DNA of 64,000 nt from Catellatospora sp. KI3 (GTDB taxonomy: Bacteria; Actinomycetota; Actinomycetes; Mycobacteriales; Micromonosporaceae). Location: assembly GCF_029948125.1 (NCBI RefSeq), contig NZ_JASAMB010000008.1, positions 62,001 to 126,000 of the forward strand, written 5' to 3'. The position numbers were made by a program, and so were the translations under genes. The number at the start of each line of letters is the position of its first letter. Position 1 is the first letter of the stretch. The notes beneath the pieces are model-generated. The model did not search any database, was not told the origin of the DNA, and saw only the letters and a program-made list of their open reading frames with translations. Shown here piece after piece: positions 58,301 through 64,000 of the stretch.

Positions 58301-58393
58301 CAGGGCTTCCTGTTCTCCCGCCCCGTCCCGCCCGACGACGCCTACCGGCTCCTGACCCCTGCCGCGGCCCCCGCCTCCGGGCGGCGCACCTAG
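55385..58393 (+). CDS. LacI-type sensor fused to GGDEF and EAL domains
   Basis: 1002 aa, probably cytoplasmic (no signal or membrane helix). Residues 1-285 resemble the ligand-binding core of LacI repressors (NxxG and VGYDDI near 221) without the HTH. Residues about 286-560 are a linker region with GAF-like stretches. GGDEF domain: RFGGDEF at about 645, preceded at the canonical spacing by the inhibitory RETD I-site. EAL domain: FEALIRW near 773, DDFGTGYSS, LKIDRSFV, AEGIET and GYGQGFLFSRP, so both cyclase and phosphodiesterase residues look intact. GTG at 55385. A ligand-controlled c-di-GMP enzyme is the most direct reading. Confidence 0.88.
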   Translation: MSTDATLGVLSPFLGGWYFGGVLSGIAGTAAEAGAGVIAVQTLDAGTDHIEITEPSELGHPVAWRLASGFIVVLQAVTPRYLADLRAAGLPVVMVSQPIPGQDLPLVMPDNRTGIREAVAHLVAHGHRRIAFTGHLGTADVRERYDAYRAALRQHDLEPDPRLAYPTADNQTTGGAAAAQLMLADGLRSTAIVCATDENAAGLMDVFERAGLRLPDDQAVVGYDDIRSSSYLTPRLTSVRQPMDMIGKVAARTLLAIVDGQPPPEGRITVPTSLIVRESCGCAGEPHTQVVPDRPERLPDRIAELVTPVHGTLSAADTIILKRAAEVVSAAVEQPNPGCGADPPAPAHAEAVAELPEAAADLLRLGGRAEVLYEVAELLRCRGKGAIPALLALTQMRGSTLFHESAGLREHLSVQYEVGMDLLRGQREPARLEWLGRTGVRAGCLGLWTGGLPPTEADPVLEVASLFEAGRPPRTDAEPSLPVSEFPPPLLRRPRLLGEDLVTLVVPVKNGTSDWGWLAVVERVSTTGATGREPYNQWAALLTVALDRQALLRESLRQKEQLRIAALYDELTGLPNRSLFLDRLRQAMRQFRRPHGRPFGVLFLDLDGFKVVNDSMGHSAGDRLLKQVARRIKGALRETDTVARFGGDEFLVLLDEVAAPHTPAQVAERLHRVLAQPFQLHGQDVVVTASIGITMSSRRYLNAEDLLRDADIAMYSAKSAHKGRHAMFDTTMHDRAVSRMQIETELRQAIEGDEFEVHYQPIVLLRSGAVRSFEALIRWRHPVRGLLAPGEFMPVAEETGLVVPIGRWVIDECARRLATWRHEGTPAGLSVAVNVSNRQFWAGTVLDDVAGALDRHDLPPGSLAVEITEGVVMENVGPARDILDALHEVGCRLYIDDFGTGYSSLEALHRLPIDALKIDRSFVSRLSTDRRSGELVRTIVLMGRNLGLELIAEGIETPDERDRLVQLGCGYGQGFLFSRPVPPDDAYRLLTPAAAPASGRRT

Positions 58394-58404
58394 ACTCGGC
58401 GGTC

Positions 58405-58857
58405 ATGTGGTTGACCTATGCCGTGATCGCGCTGCTCGCGCTGGCCGCCCTGGTGTGGTGGCTGCGCCGCCGCCCCACTCCCACCCGCCCCGGGCGCAGG
58501 CCCGGCCGTCCGGGCGCGCCGAGCCGCCCCGGCACGCCGGCCGGCGGACCGCAGCCCGGCGAGATCTGGTGGGCCGACGTGCCCTACGAGGACGGCACCG
58601 GCCACAAGGTGCGCCCCTGCGTGGTGCTGCGCGGCGACGCCAGGGCGTACGAGGTCCTGAAGATCACCAGCCAGGACCAGTCGCACCGGCGCGACCACAT
58701 CGTGATCCCCACCCGGACCTGGGACGCCGACGCCGACCACGACAGCTTCCTGGACCTGACCGACCCGATCCGGGTGCCGGCGGGCTCGTTCTCGAACCGC
58801 GCCGGCGCCCTGGACGCCGCCGTCTGGCGCAAGGTGCGCACCCTGCACAAGGTCTGA
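58405..58857 (+). CDS. Membrane-anchored PemK/MazF-fold protein
   Basis: 150 aa. A membrane helix (residues 4-21), a short basic Pro/Gly linker, then a PemK/MazF-like domain: PGEIWWADVPYEDGTGHKVRPCVVL (50-75) and the C-terminal VWRKVRTLHKV. This domain normally forms a toxin; no antitoxin gene is adjacent, and membrane anchoring is unusual. ATG at 58405, 11 nt after the upstream stop, so co-transcription with the GGDEF-EAL gene is likely. Toxicity is not established here. Confidence 0.83.
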   Translation: MWLTYAVIALLALAALVWWLRRRPTPTRPGRRPGRPGAPSRPGTPAGGPQPGEIWWADVPYEDGTGHKVRPCVVLRGDARAYEVLKITSQDQSHRRDHIVIPTRTWDADADHDSFLDLTDPIRVPAGSFSNRAGALDAAVWRKVRTLHKV

Positions 58858-59871
58858 TCAGGCGGCGTACGCGTCGATCTCGGCCAGCAGCGAGCGCTTG
58901 ACCGCGTCGGGGGCGAACGACTGCCGCACCCCGGCGCGGGCCAGCTCGGCCACGCCCGCCGCGTCCAGGTCCAGCAGGCCCGCGGCGACCTCGTACTCCC
59001 GGTTCAGGGTGGTGCCGAACATCGGCGGGTCGTCGGAGTTGATGCTCACCGGCACCCCGGCCGCCACGATCGCGGCCAGCGGGTGCTGCCCGATCTCGGC
59101 CACCGCCCGGGTGCGCACGTTCGAGGTCGGGCACACCTCCAGCGGGATCGCGTGCTCGGCCAGGTACGCCAGCAGCCGGGGGTCCTGCGCGGCGTGGATG
59201 CCGTGGCCGACGCGCTCGGCGCCCAGCTCGGTCAGCGCGTCCCATACCGTCTGCGCGCCCGTGGTCTCGCCCGCGTGCGGCACGCTGCGCAGCCCCGCCG
59301 CCCGCGCCTGGTCGAAGAACGGCTTGAACTGCGGTCGCGGCACGCCGATCTCCGGCCCGCCCAGCCCGAAGCTGATCAGGCCCTCAGGGCGCTGGTCCAG
59401 CGCGATGCGCAGGGTCTGCTCGGCCGCCTCCAGGCCCGCCTCGCCCGGGATGTCGAAGCACCAGCGCAGCACCGTGCCCAGCTCGCGCTCGGCGCTGAGC
59501 CGGGCGTCCTCGATCGCCTCGCAGAACGCCTGCGCCGGGATGCCCCGCCGGACGCTGGAGAACGGCGTGATCGTCAGCTCGGCGTAGCGGACCTGCTGCG
59601 CCGCCAGGTCCTGCGCGATGCCGTAGGTCAGCGTGCGCACGTCCTCGGCGTCGCGGATCAAGTCCACCACGCTCAGGTACACCTGGATGAAGTGCGCGAA
59701 GTCGGTGAACGTGAAGTAGTCGGCGAGCAGGGCCGGGTCGGCGGGGACCCGGGTGTCGCCCTCGTAGCGCGCGGCCAGCTCGGCCACCACGTGCGGCGAG
59801 GCGGAGCCGACGTGGTGGACGTGCAGTTCCGCCTTGGGCAGCCCGGCGACAAAACCGGCAAGATCAGCCAT
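58858..59871 (-). CDS. add: Adenosine deaminase family protein
   Basis: 337 aa metal-dependent deaminase fold. Metal site HVH near 17-19, HAGET, and SINSDDPP with the catalytic Asp residues. The ADA family usually reads HxHLEG; here it is HVHHVGSAS, a subgroup also used in some actinobacteria. Substrate could be adenosine or 6-aminodeoxyfutalosine (menaquinone pathway); the sequence does not decide. Convergent with the PemK gene, its stop starting at the next base. Confidence 0.78.
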   Translation of the reverse strand: MADLAGFVAGLPKAELHVHHVGSASPHVVAELAARYEGDTRVPADPALLADYFTFTDFAHFIQVYLSVVDLIRDAEDVRTLTYGIAQDLAAQQVRYAELTITPFSSVRRGIPAQAFCEAIEDARLSAERELGTVLRWCFDIPGEAGLEAAEQTLRIALDQRPEGLISFGLGGPEIGVPRPQFKPFFDQARAAGLRSVPHAGETTGAQTVWDALTELGAERVGHGIHAAQDPRLLAYLAEHAIPLEVCPTSNVRTRAVAEIGQHPLAAIVAAGVPVSINSDDPPMFGTTLNREYEVAAGLLDLDAAGVAELARAGVRQSFAPDAVKRSLLAEIDAYAA

Positions 59872-59913
59872 GAGCGCACTTTACTGTGCGGGCCGGGGGC
59901 CCGGCTCCGGTGG

Positions 59914-60687
59914 TCAGCGCTTGCGGGCGACGGCGAAGACGCGGCGGAAGGGGAAGTCCACGATTCCCGCGTACGGCGGGTAGGCGCGCGCCAGCGCGGG
60001 CTGGAGCTCGGCCCGGAACCCGGCCCAGTCGGCGTCGTCGAGCGCGGCGCGGACCGGGCGCAGCGCCGTGCCGCTAAGCCAGGTCAGCACGGGGTGCTCC
60101 GGTCCGTCCGCGGGCAGCTGGTGCAGGTACTCGGTCTCCCAGGCGTCGACGTCGCACCCGGCGTCGCGCAGCAGGCGGGCGTAGCCGGTGGCGTCGGGGA
60201 CGCGGCGGACCGCGTCGTCGAGCCCGCCGAGCCGGTCGGCCCAGCGGGGCGCCGCGCACAGCTCCCGCAGGGCCAGGTGGGCAGGAGCGTCCTGGTTGCC
60301 GGGCACCTGCAGGGCCAGCCAGGCGCCGGGGCGCAGGGCGGCCGCCCAGTCGGTCAGCAGGCGCTCATGGCCGGGCACCCACTGGAGCACGGCGTTGGTG
60401 GTGATCACGTCGGTGTCGGGGCCGGGCACGTAGTCGCGCACGTCCGCCACCTCGTACCCGACCCGGCCGCCGTCCGTCCGCGCCTTCTCGATCATCTCGG
60501 GGGACGAGTCCAGACCGCGCACCCGCGCCCCGGGCCAGCGCGTGACCAGCGTCTCGGTGAGATTGCCGGGCCCGCAGCCCAGGTCGACCACCTCGCGCGG
60601 GTCCGCGGCGGCGATCCGGCCGACCAGGTCGTGGAACGGTCGTCCCCGCTCGTCGGCGAACCGCAGGTAGATGTCCGGGTTCCACAT
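59914..60687 (-). CDS. tam: Trans-aconitate 2-methyltransferase-like SAM methyltransferase
   Basis: 257 aa. N terminus MWNPDIYLRFADERGRPFHDL, SAM motif DLGCGPGNLTETL and NAVLQWVPGHERLL are typical of Tam, which methylates trans-aconitate. ATG at 60687. Transcribed toward the adenosine-deaminase gene with 42 bp between. Confidence 0.9.
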   Translation of the reverse strand: MWNPDIYLRFADERGRPFHDLVGRIAAADPREVVDLGCGPGNLTETLVTRWPGARVRGLDSSPEMIEKARTDGGRVGYEVADVRDYVPGPDTDVITTNAVLQWVPGHERLLTDWAAALRPGAWLALQVPGNQDAPAHLALRELCAAPRWADRLGGLDDAVRRVPDATGYARLLRDAGCDVDAWETEYLHQLPADGPEHPVLTWLSGTALRPVRAALDDADWAGFRAELQPALARAYPPYAGIVDFPFRRVFAVARKR

Positions 60688-60780
60688 CTCACGCCCCCCA
60701 AGGTCGGCTCCAGCAAACCGTACGTCCGTCTTGGTTTGATAGTAGCCTGCTCCGGCGGCGGCGGAGATACTCCGGGCACG

Positions 60781-60808
60781 AAAAACGGGCCGGTCGAAAC
60801 CGGCCCGT
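60781..60808 (-). terminator. Intrinsic terminator of the cold shock gene
   Basis: 10-bp GC stem (ACGGGCCGGT / ACCGGCCCGT) with a tetraloop and followed on the minus strand by five T, 24 nt past the csp stop. Confidence 0.92.
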
Positions 60809-60832
60809 CCACGTTCAGCTGGGGTCAGCCGG

Positions 60833-61036
60833 TCAGACCGGGCGGACCTGGTCGGCCTGCGGGCCCTTGGCGCCCTGCACGATGTCGAACTCGACCCGCT
60901 GGTTCTCCTCGAGGCTGCGGAAGCCCGAGGACTGGATCGCGGAGAAGTGCACGAAGACGTCAGCGCCGCCCCCGTCGACCGAGATGAACCCGAAACCCTT
61001 GTCGGCGTTGAACCACTTGACGGTTCCCTGAGCCAT
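60833..61036 (-). CDS. Cold shock protein, CspA family
   Basis: 67 aa RNA-binding OB fold. RNP1 KGFGFI (13-18) and RNP2 VFVHF (27-31) are present. Single domain, as in most actinobacterial Csp proteins. ATG at 61036 with AAGGAAA upstream. A long upstream leader (61037 to about 61240) is expected and may itself respond to temperature. Confidence 0.96.
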   Translation of the reverse strand: MAQGTVKWFNADKGFGFISVDGGGADVFVHFSAIQSSGFRSLEENQRVEFDIVQGAKGPQADQVRPV

Positions 61037-61393
61037 TTTCACCATTTCCTTGCACAAAACGAACCGCGCCGCACACCTCGTGCGGGGGTTGGCCACTTGA
61101 GCAGCGGCACCGGCGGCTCTCACAGGAGGTGAATCCAAGGGAGGGCAACGCGAGCAAACCACATACACAAAAACCGAGATCGAGTGTAGCTCACCACGCC
61201 GGGGGAAAGCACCCTGGTAGTTCCAGTTACTCATGCCACTGGACGCGAGCTGGTTTCCGAATCGTTACGAACCTTACTGTGGTGAGCGCTGGACAGCGTG
61301 AGATGGAAAGCGTTTGCATATCTTGCGTCACGTTGCGTGTAGTCCGGCTCAAATCGGGCTGCGCTCCGACAACGAAATCGAGGAGGAAACTCC
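61037..61393. promoter_or_regulatory. Divergent control region of the csp gene and the sugar ABC operon
   Basis: 357 bp. The left part (61037-61240) should be the csp 5' leader. The right part contains the promoter of the ABC operon, with a LacI-type site at 61304-61320. No other gene was seen. Confidence 0.55.
61304..61320. promoter_or_regulatory. LacI-type operator upstream of the ABC operon
   Basis: TGGAAAGCGTTTGCATA resembles the LacI-family consensus with a central CG and inverted flanks, about 74-90 bp before the binding-protein start. No LacI regulator gene is in the window. Confidence 0.65.
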
Positions 61394-62737
61394 ATGTCCA
61401 CCAGACACCGGCGTCTGCTCGCCCTCTCGGGCGCGGTCGCGCTGGCCCTGTCCGCGGCCGCGTGCGGCAGCTCGGACACGCCCGACGCCACCGGCAATCT
61501 CGACAAGCCCGAGTGCGCGGCGTACACGGACTACACCGGCATCGCCGGCAAGACCGTCACGATCTACTCCCCCATCCGCGACGCCGAGGCCGGGCTGCTG
61601 GAGCAGTCCTGGAAGGCGTTCGCCGACTGCACCGGCGTAAAGATCGAGTACGAGGGGTCCGGCGAGTTCGAGGCCCAGCTCAAGGTCCGCGTCGAGGGCG
61701 GCAACGCGCCCGACCTGGCCTTCATGCCCCAGCCGGGTCTGCTGGAGTTCTTCGCCAAGGGCGGCAAGCTCAAGGCCGCCGGCGACAAGACCAAGACCAT
61801 GGCGGAGAAGAACTTCACGCCCGACTGGCTGAAGTACGGCACCGTCGACGGCACCCTCTACGGGGCCCCGCTCGGCGCGAACGTGAAGTCGTTCGTCTGG
61901 TACTCGCCCAAGACCTTCAAGGAGAAGGGCTGGACCGTCCCCACCACGTGGGGCGAGATGATCGAGCTCAGCGACAAGATCGCCGCCAGCGGCATGAAGC
62001 CGTGGTGCGCGGGCATCGAGTCCGGTGAGGCCACCGGCTGGCCGGCCACCGACTGGATCGAGGACGTGCTCCTGCGCGACCAGGGCGCCGACGTGTACGA
62101 CCAGTGGGTCAAGCACGCCATCCCGTTCAACGACCCGCGCATCGTGTCGGCGACCGACCGGGTCGGCTCGATCCTCAAGAACGAGAAGTACGTCAACGGC
62201 GGCTACGGCGGCGTGAAGTCGATCGCCACCACCGCGTTCCAGGAGGGCGGCCTGCCCATCGTCGAGGGCAAGTGCGCGCTGCACCGCCAGGCGTCCTTCT
62301 ACGCCAACCAGTGGCCGAAGGGCACCAACGTGTCGGCCGACGGCGACGCCTTCGCGTTCTACTTCCCGGCCATCGACCCGGCCATGGGCAAGCCGGTGCT
62401 GGGCGGCGGCGAGTTCGTCGGCGCCTTCACCGACCGCCCCGAGGTCCAGGCGGTGCAGACCTACCTGGCCACCTCGGACTGGGCCAACGGCCGCGCCAAG
62501 CTGAAGAACTGGATCTCGGCGAACAAGGGCCTGGACGTCGCCAACGTCGAGAACCCGATCGACAAGGTCGCGGTCGGCATCCTCCAGGACCCGAAGTCGG
62601 TCTTCCGCTTCGACGGGTCGGACCTGATGCCGGCGGCCGTCGGCGCGGGCTCGTTCTGGAAGGGCATGACCGAGTGGATCAACGGCAAGGACACCAAGAG
62701 CACTCTCGACGCGATCGAGGCGTCCTGGCCGAAGTGA
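61394..62737 (+). CDS. ABC sugar transporter substrate-binding lipoprotein
   Basis: 447 aa. Lipobox SAAAC with Cys24. Family 1 solute-binding fold with sequence (GKTVTIYSPIRDAEAG, WCAGIESGEATGWPATDW) resembling alpha-glucoside-type binding proteins; the sugar is not certain. GAGGAGG ribosome site. Followed by a hairpin and then a permease, so it heads the operon. Confidence 0.9.
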   Translation: MSTRHRRLLALSGAVALALSAAACGSSDTPDATGNLDKPECAAYTDYTGIAGKTVTIYSPIRDAEAGLLEQSWKAFADCTGVKIEYEGSGEFEAQLKVRVEGGNAPDLAFMPQPGLLEFFAKGGKLKAAGDKTKTMAEKNFTPDWLKYGTVDGTLYGAPLGANVKSFVWYSPKTFKEKGWTVPTTWGEMIELSDKIAASGMKPWCAGIESGEATGWPATDWIEDVLLRDQGADVYDQWVKHAIPFNDPRIVSATDRVGSILKNEKYVNGGYGGVKSIATTAFQEGGLPIVEGKCALHRQASFYANQWPKGTNVSADGDAFAFYFPAIDPAMGKPVLGGGEFVGAFTDRPEVQAVQTYLATSDWANGRAKLKNWISANKGLDVANVENPIDKVAVGILQDPKSVFRFDGSDLMPAAVGAGSFWKGMTEWINGKDTKSTLDAIEASWPK

Positions 62738-62763
62738 CCGGTTCCGCGTGATTCTTTGATCAT

Positions 62764-62811
62764 GAAGACTACGCCGTGTGGGTCCGACCGGGCCCACACG
62801 GCGTAGTCTTC
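62764..62811 (+). promoter_or_regulatory. Intercistronic stem-loop between binding protein and permease genes
   Basis: 19-bp perfect arms (GAAGACTACGCCGTGTGGG and complement at 62793-62811) with a 10-nt loop and no U run. Position in the operon suggests partial termination or mRNA stabilisation that would leave more binding protein than permease. Confidence 0.75.
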
Positions 62812-62837
62812 CTCCGACCGGCCGACGAGGAGACCGC

Positions 62838-63857
62838 GTGGACTTCGACTTCACCGCCGAAGGCCCGAAGCTGATGATGCTGCTGTACGGCGTCATCGCC
62901 TTCGCGGCCGTGGTGGGACTGCTGCTGCTGGTGCTGGACGTGCTGCCCAGCCGCAAGGACCGCTGGGTCTCGCTGGGCCTGCTGCTGCCGGCCGGTGCCC
63001 TGCTCACCGTGGGCCTCATCATCCCGGCGATCCGCACCCTGATCCTGGCCTTCATGAACAAGGACTCCACCGAGTTCGTCGGCTTCGACAACTTCGTCTG
63101 GATGTTCACGGACAAGACCTCGGGCATGCTGCCCGACTTCAGCGCCGACCCCGTCTCGTACGGCGTACTGCTCAGCACCGTGCTGTGGGTGCTGCTGGTG
63201 CCCACCGTCTCCACCGCCGTCGGCCTGGTCTACGCCGTGATGGTGGACCGGGCCAGGTTCGAGTCGTTCGCCAAGTCGCTGATCTTCATGCCGATGGCCA
63301 TCTCGTTCGTCGGCGCGGGCATCATCTGGAAGTTCATCTACGCCTACCGCCAGGAGGGCGAGAAGCAGATCGGCCTGCTCAACCAGATCGTGGTGGCGCT
63401 CGGCGGCGAGCCGCAGCAGTGGCTGCTGGACGGGCCGTGGAACACGCTGTTCCTGATCGCGGTGCTGGTCTGGATCCAGGCCGGGTTCGCCATGGTGGTG
63501 CTGTCGGCCGCGATCAAGGCCATCCCTGGCGACATCGTCGAGGCCGCCCGCATCGACGGGGTCACCCCGTGGCAGATGTTCTGGCAGGTCACCGTGCCGA
63601 GCATCCGGCCCGCGCTGGTCGTGGTCATGGTGACCATCTCCATCGGCACCCTCAAGGTCTTCGACATCGTCCGCACCATGACCGGCGGCCAGTTCGGCAC
63701 CAGCGTCGTGGCCAACGAGATGTACAACTACTCGTTCCGCTTCGACGAGAAGGGCAAGGGCGCCGCGCTCGCGGTGCTGCTGTTCGTCCTCGTCGCCCCG
63801 ATCGTGATCTACCAGATCCGGGTCATGCGCCGCCGTCGGCTGGAGGGAGTGCGATGA
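62838..63857 (+). CDS. ABC sugar transporter permease
   Basis: 339 aa, MalF-like with eight or so helices. The EAA loop reads EAARIDGVTPWQMFWQVTVP (about 235-254), contacting the ATPase. GTG at 62838 with GAGGAG ahead. The next transporter gene begins about 76 bp downstream. Confidence 0.93.
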   Translation: MDFDFTAEGPKLMMLLYGVIAFAAVVGLLLLVLDVLPSRKDRWVSLGLLLPAGALLTVGLIIPAIRTLILAFMNKDSTEFVGFDNFVWMFTDKTSGMLPDFSADPVSYGVLLSTVLWVLLVPTVSTAVGLVYAVMVDRARFESFAKSLIFMPMAISFVGAGIIWKFIYAYRQEGEKQIGLLNQIVVALGGEPQQWLLDGPWNTLFLIAVLVWIQAGFAMVVLSAAIKAIPGDIVEAARIDGVTPWQMFWQVTVPSIRPALVVVMVTISIGTLKVFDIVRTMTGGQFGTSVVANEMYNYSFRFDEKGKGAALAVLLFVLVAPIVIYQIRVMRRRRLEGVR

Positions 63858-63937
63858 GCGAGAGAATCGAGCGAATCATGTTGCAGCGCACTGAAGTGTC
63901 TTATGACGGCGGTCCGCGGAGCGGAGCGGCGGCATGA
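63854..63937 (+). CDS. 27-residue bridging ORF between transporter genes
   Basis: Sequence starts MSERIERIMLQRTEVSYDGG. ATG overlaps the permease stop (ATGA, 63854-63857) and its own TGA overlaps the ATG of the next gene (63934-63937). No known domain. It could be a coupling mini-gene or, more likely, a dispersed repeat inserted at the ATGAGC junction. Confidence 0.55.
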   Translation: MSERIERIMLQRTEVSYDGGPRSGAAA

Positions 63938-64000
63938 GCACCGGTACGGAAACGATCGCGGCAGGGCCGGAGTCCGAGGTGCCGGCCACTCCGGCCGGGC
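63934..64000 (+). CDS. Start of the second permease gene (partial)
   Basis: Only 22 residues (MSTGTETIAAGPESEVP...) fall in the window. Position suggests the MalG-like partner permease; the residues alone do not show it. Confidence 0.5.
   Translation, partial: MSTGTETIAAGPESEVPATPAG

Noticed and set aside
58405-58857. Ordinary type II toxin-antitoxin locus
   Set aside because: No antitoxin-sized ORF is adjacent and the protein has a membrane helix.

Overview
This is a 64 kb stretch of a very GC-rich actinobacterial chromosome. Many genes start with GTG (relA with TTG), neighbouring genes often overlap by ATGA or GTGA, and the core gene order (aroC, aroE, mltG, ruvX, rarA, aspS, hisS, ppi, relA, apt, secF/secD/yajC, ruvB/A/C, yebC, pdxT, pdxS, pimA, patA, pgsA, HIT, thrS) matches from memory the Mycobacterium tuberculosis block around Rv2540c-Rv2614c. 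The accessory genes and intergenic repeats suggest a member of the Micromonosporaceae. The family call is an inference; the phylum call is firm. No rRNA, tRNA, CRISPR array, prophage or complete insertion sequence was seen.

Layout. 1-12 kb, nearly all on the minus strand: the N-terminal part of aroC, a Tat-exported glycerophosphodiester phosphodiesterase, three mltG paralogues interleaved with aroE, ruvX, two small envelope proteins, a repeat-rich one-pass membrane protein and rarA. 12-24 kb: an acetyltransferase, an M50-type protease, an SDR reductase, aspS, a secreted protein, a two-component system, a GH3 hydrolase under an AT-rich candidate operator, hisS and an MBL-fold hydrolase. 24-36 kb: two membrane-anchored cyclophilins, a 48-aa GPGG protein, relA, apt, secF/secD/yajC, ruvB/A/C and a lipoprotein hydrolase. 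36-44 kb: a QacA-type exporter with its TetR regulator and two matched operators, a double-VOC protein, a pterin dehydratase, yebC, and pdxT and pdxS separated by a PLP-dependent trans-sulfuration enzyme and an Lrp regulator. 44-54 kb: the phosphatidylinositol mannoside genes pimA-patA-pgsA, an EF-G2-like GTPase, a polysaccharide deacetylase and the thrS-GNAT-HIT operon. 54-64 kb: a CFA-type methyltransferase, a LacI-type sensor fused to GGDEF-EAL, a membrane-anchored PemK/MazF-fold protein, an adenosine deaminase family enzyme, a Tam-like methyltransferase, a cold shock protein, and the start of a sugar ABC transporter operon with a LacI-type operator.

The parts most worth following are: (i) a family of intergenic perfect or near-perfect inverted repeats built on a GGCCTAT core (four full copies plus a half copy) whose two arms have changed together; (ii) the mltG triplication; (iii) the LacI-like-GGDEF-EAL protein followed 11 bp later by a membrane-tethered PemK-like protein with no antitoxin; (iv) a 27-codon ORF that bridges two ABC transporter genes with an ATGA overlap at each end and looks like an inserted module.
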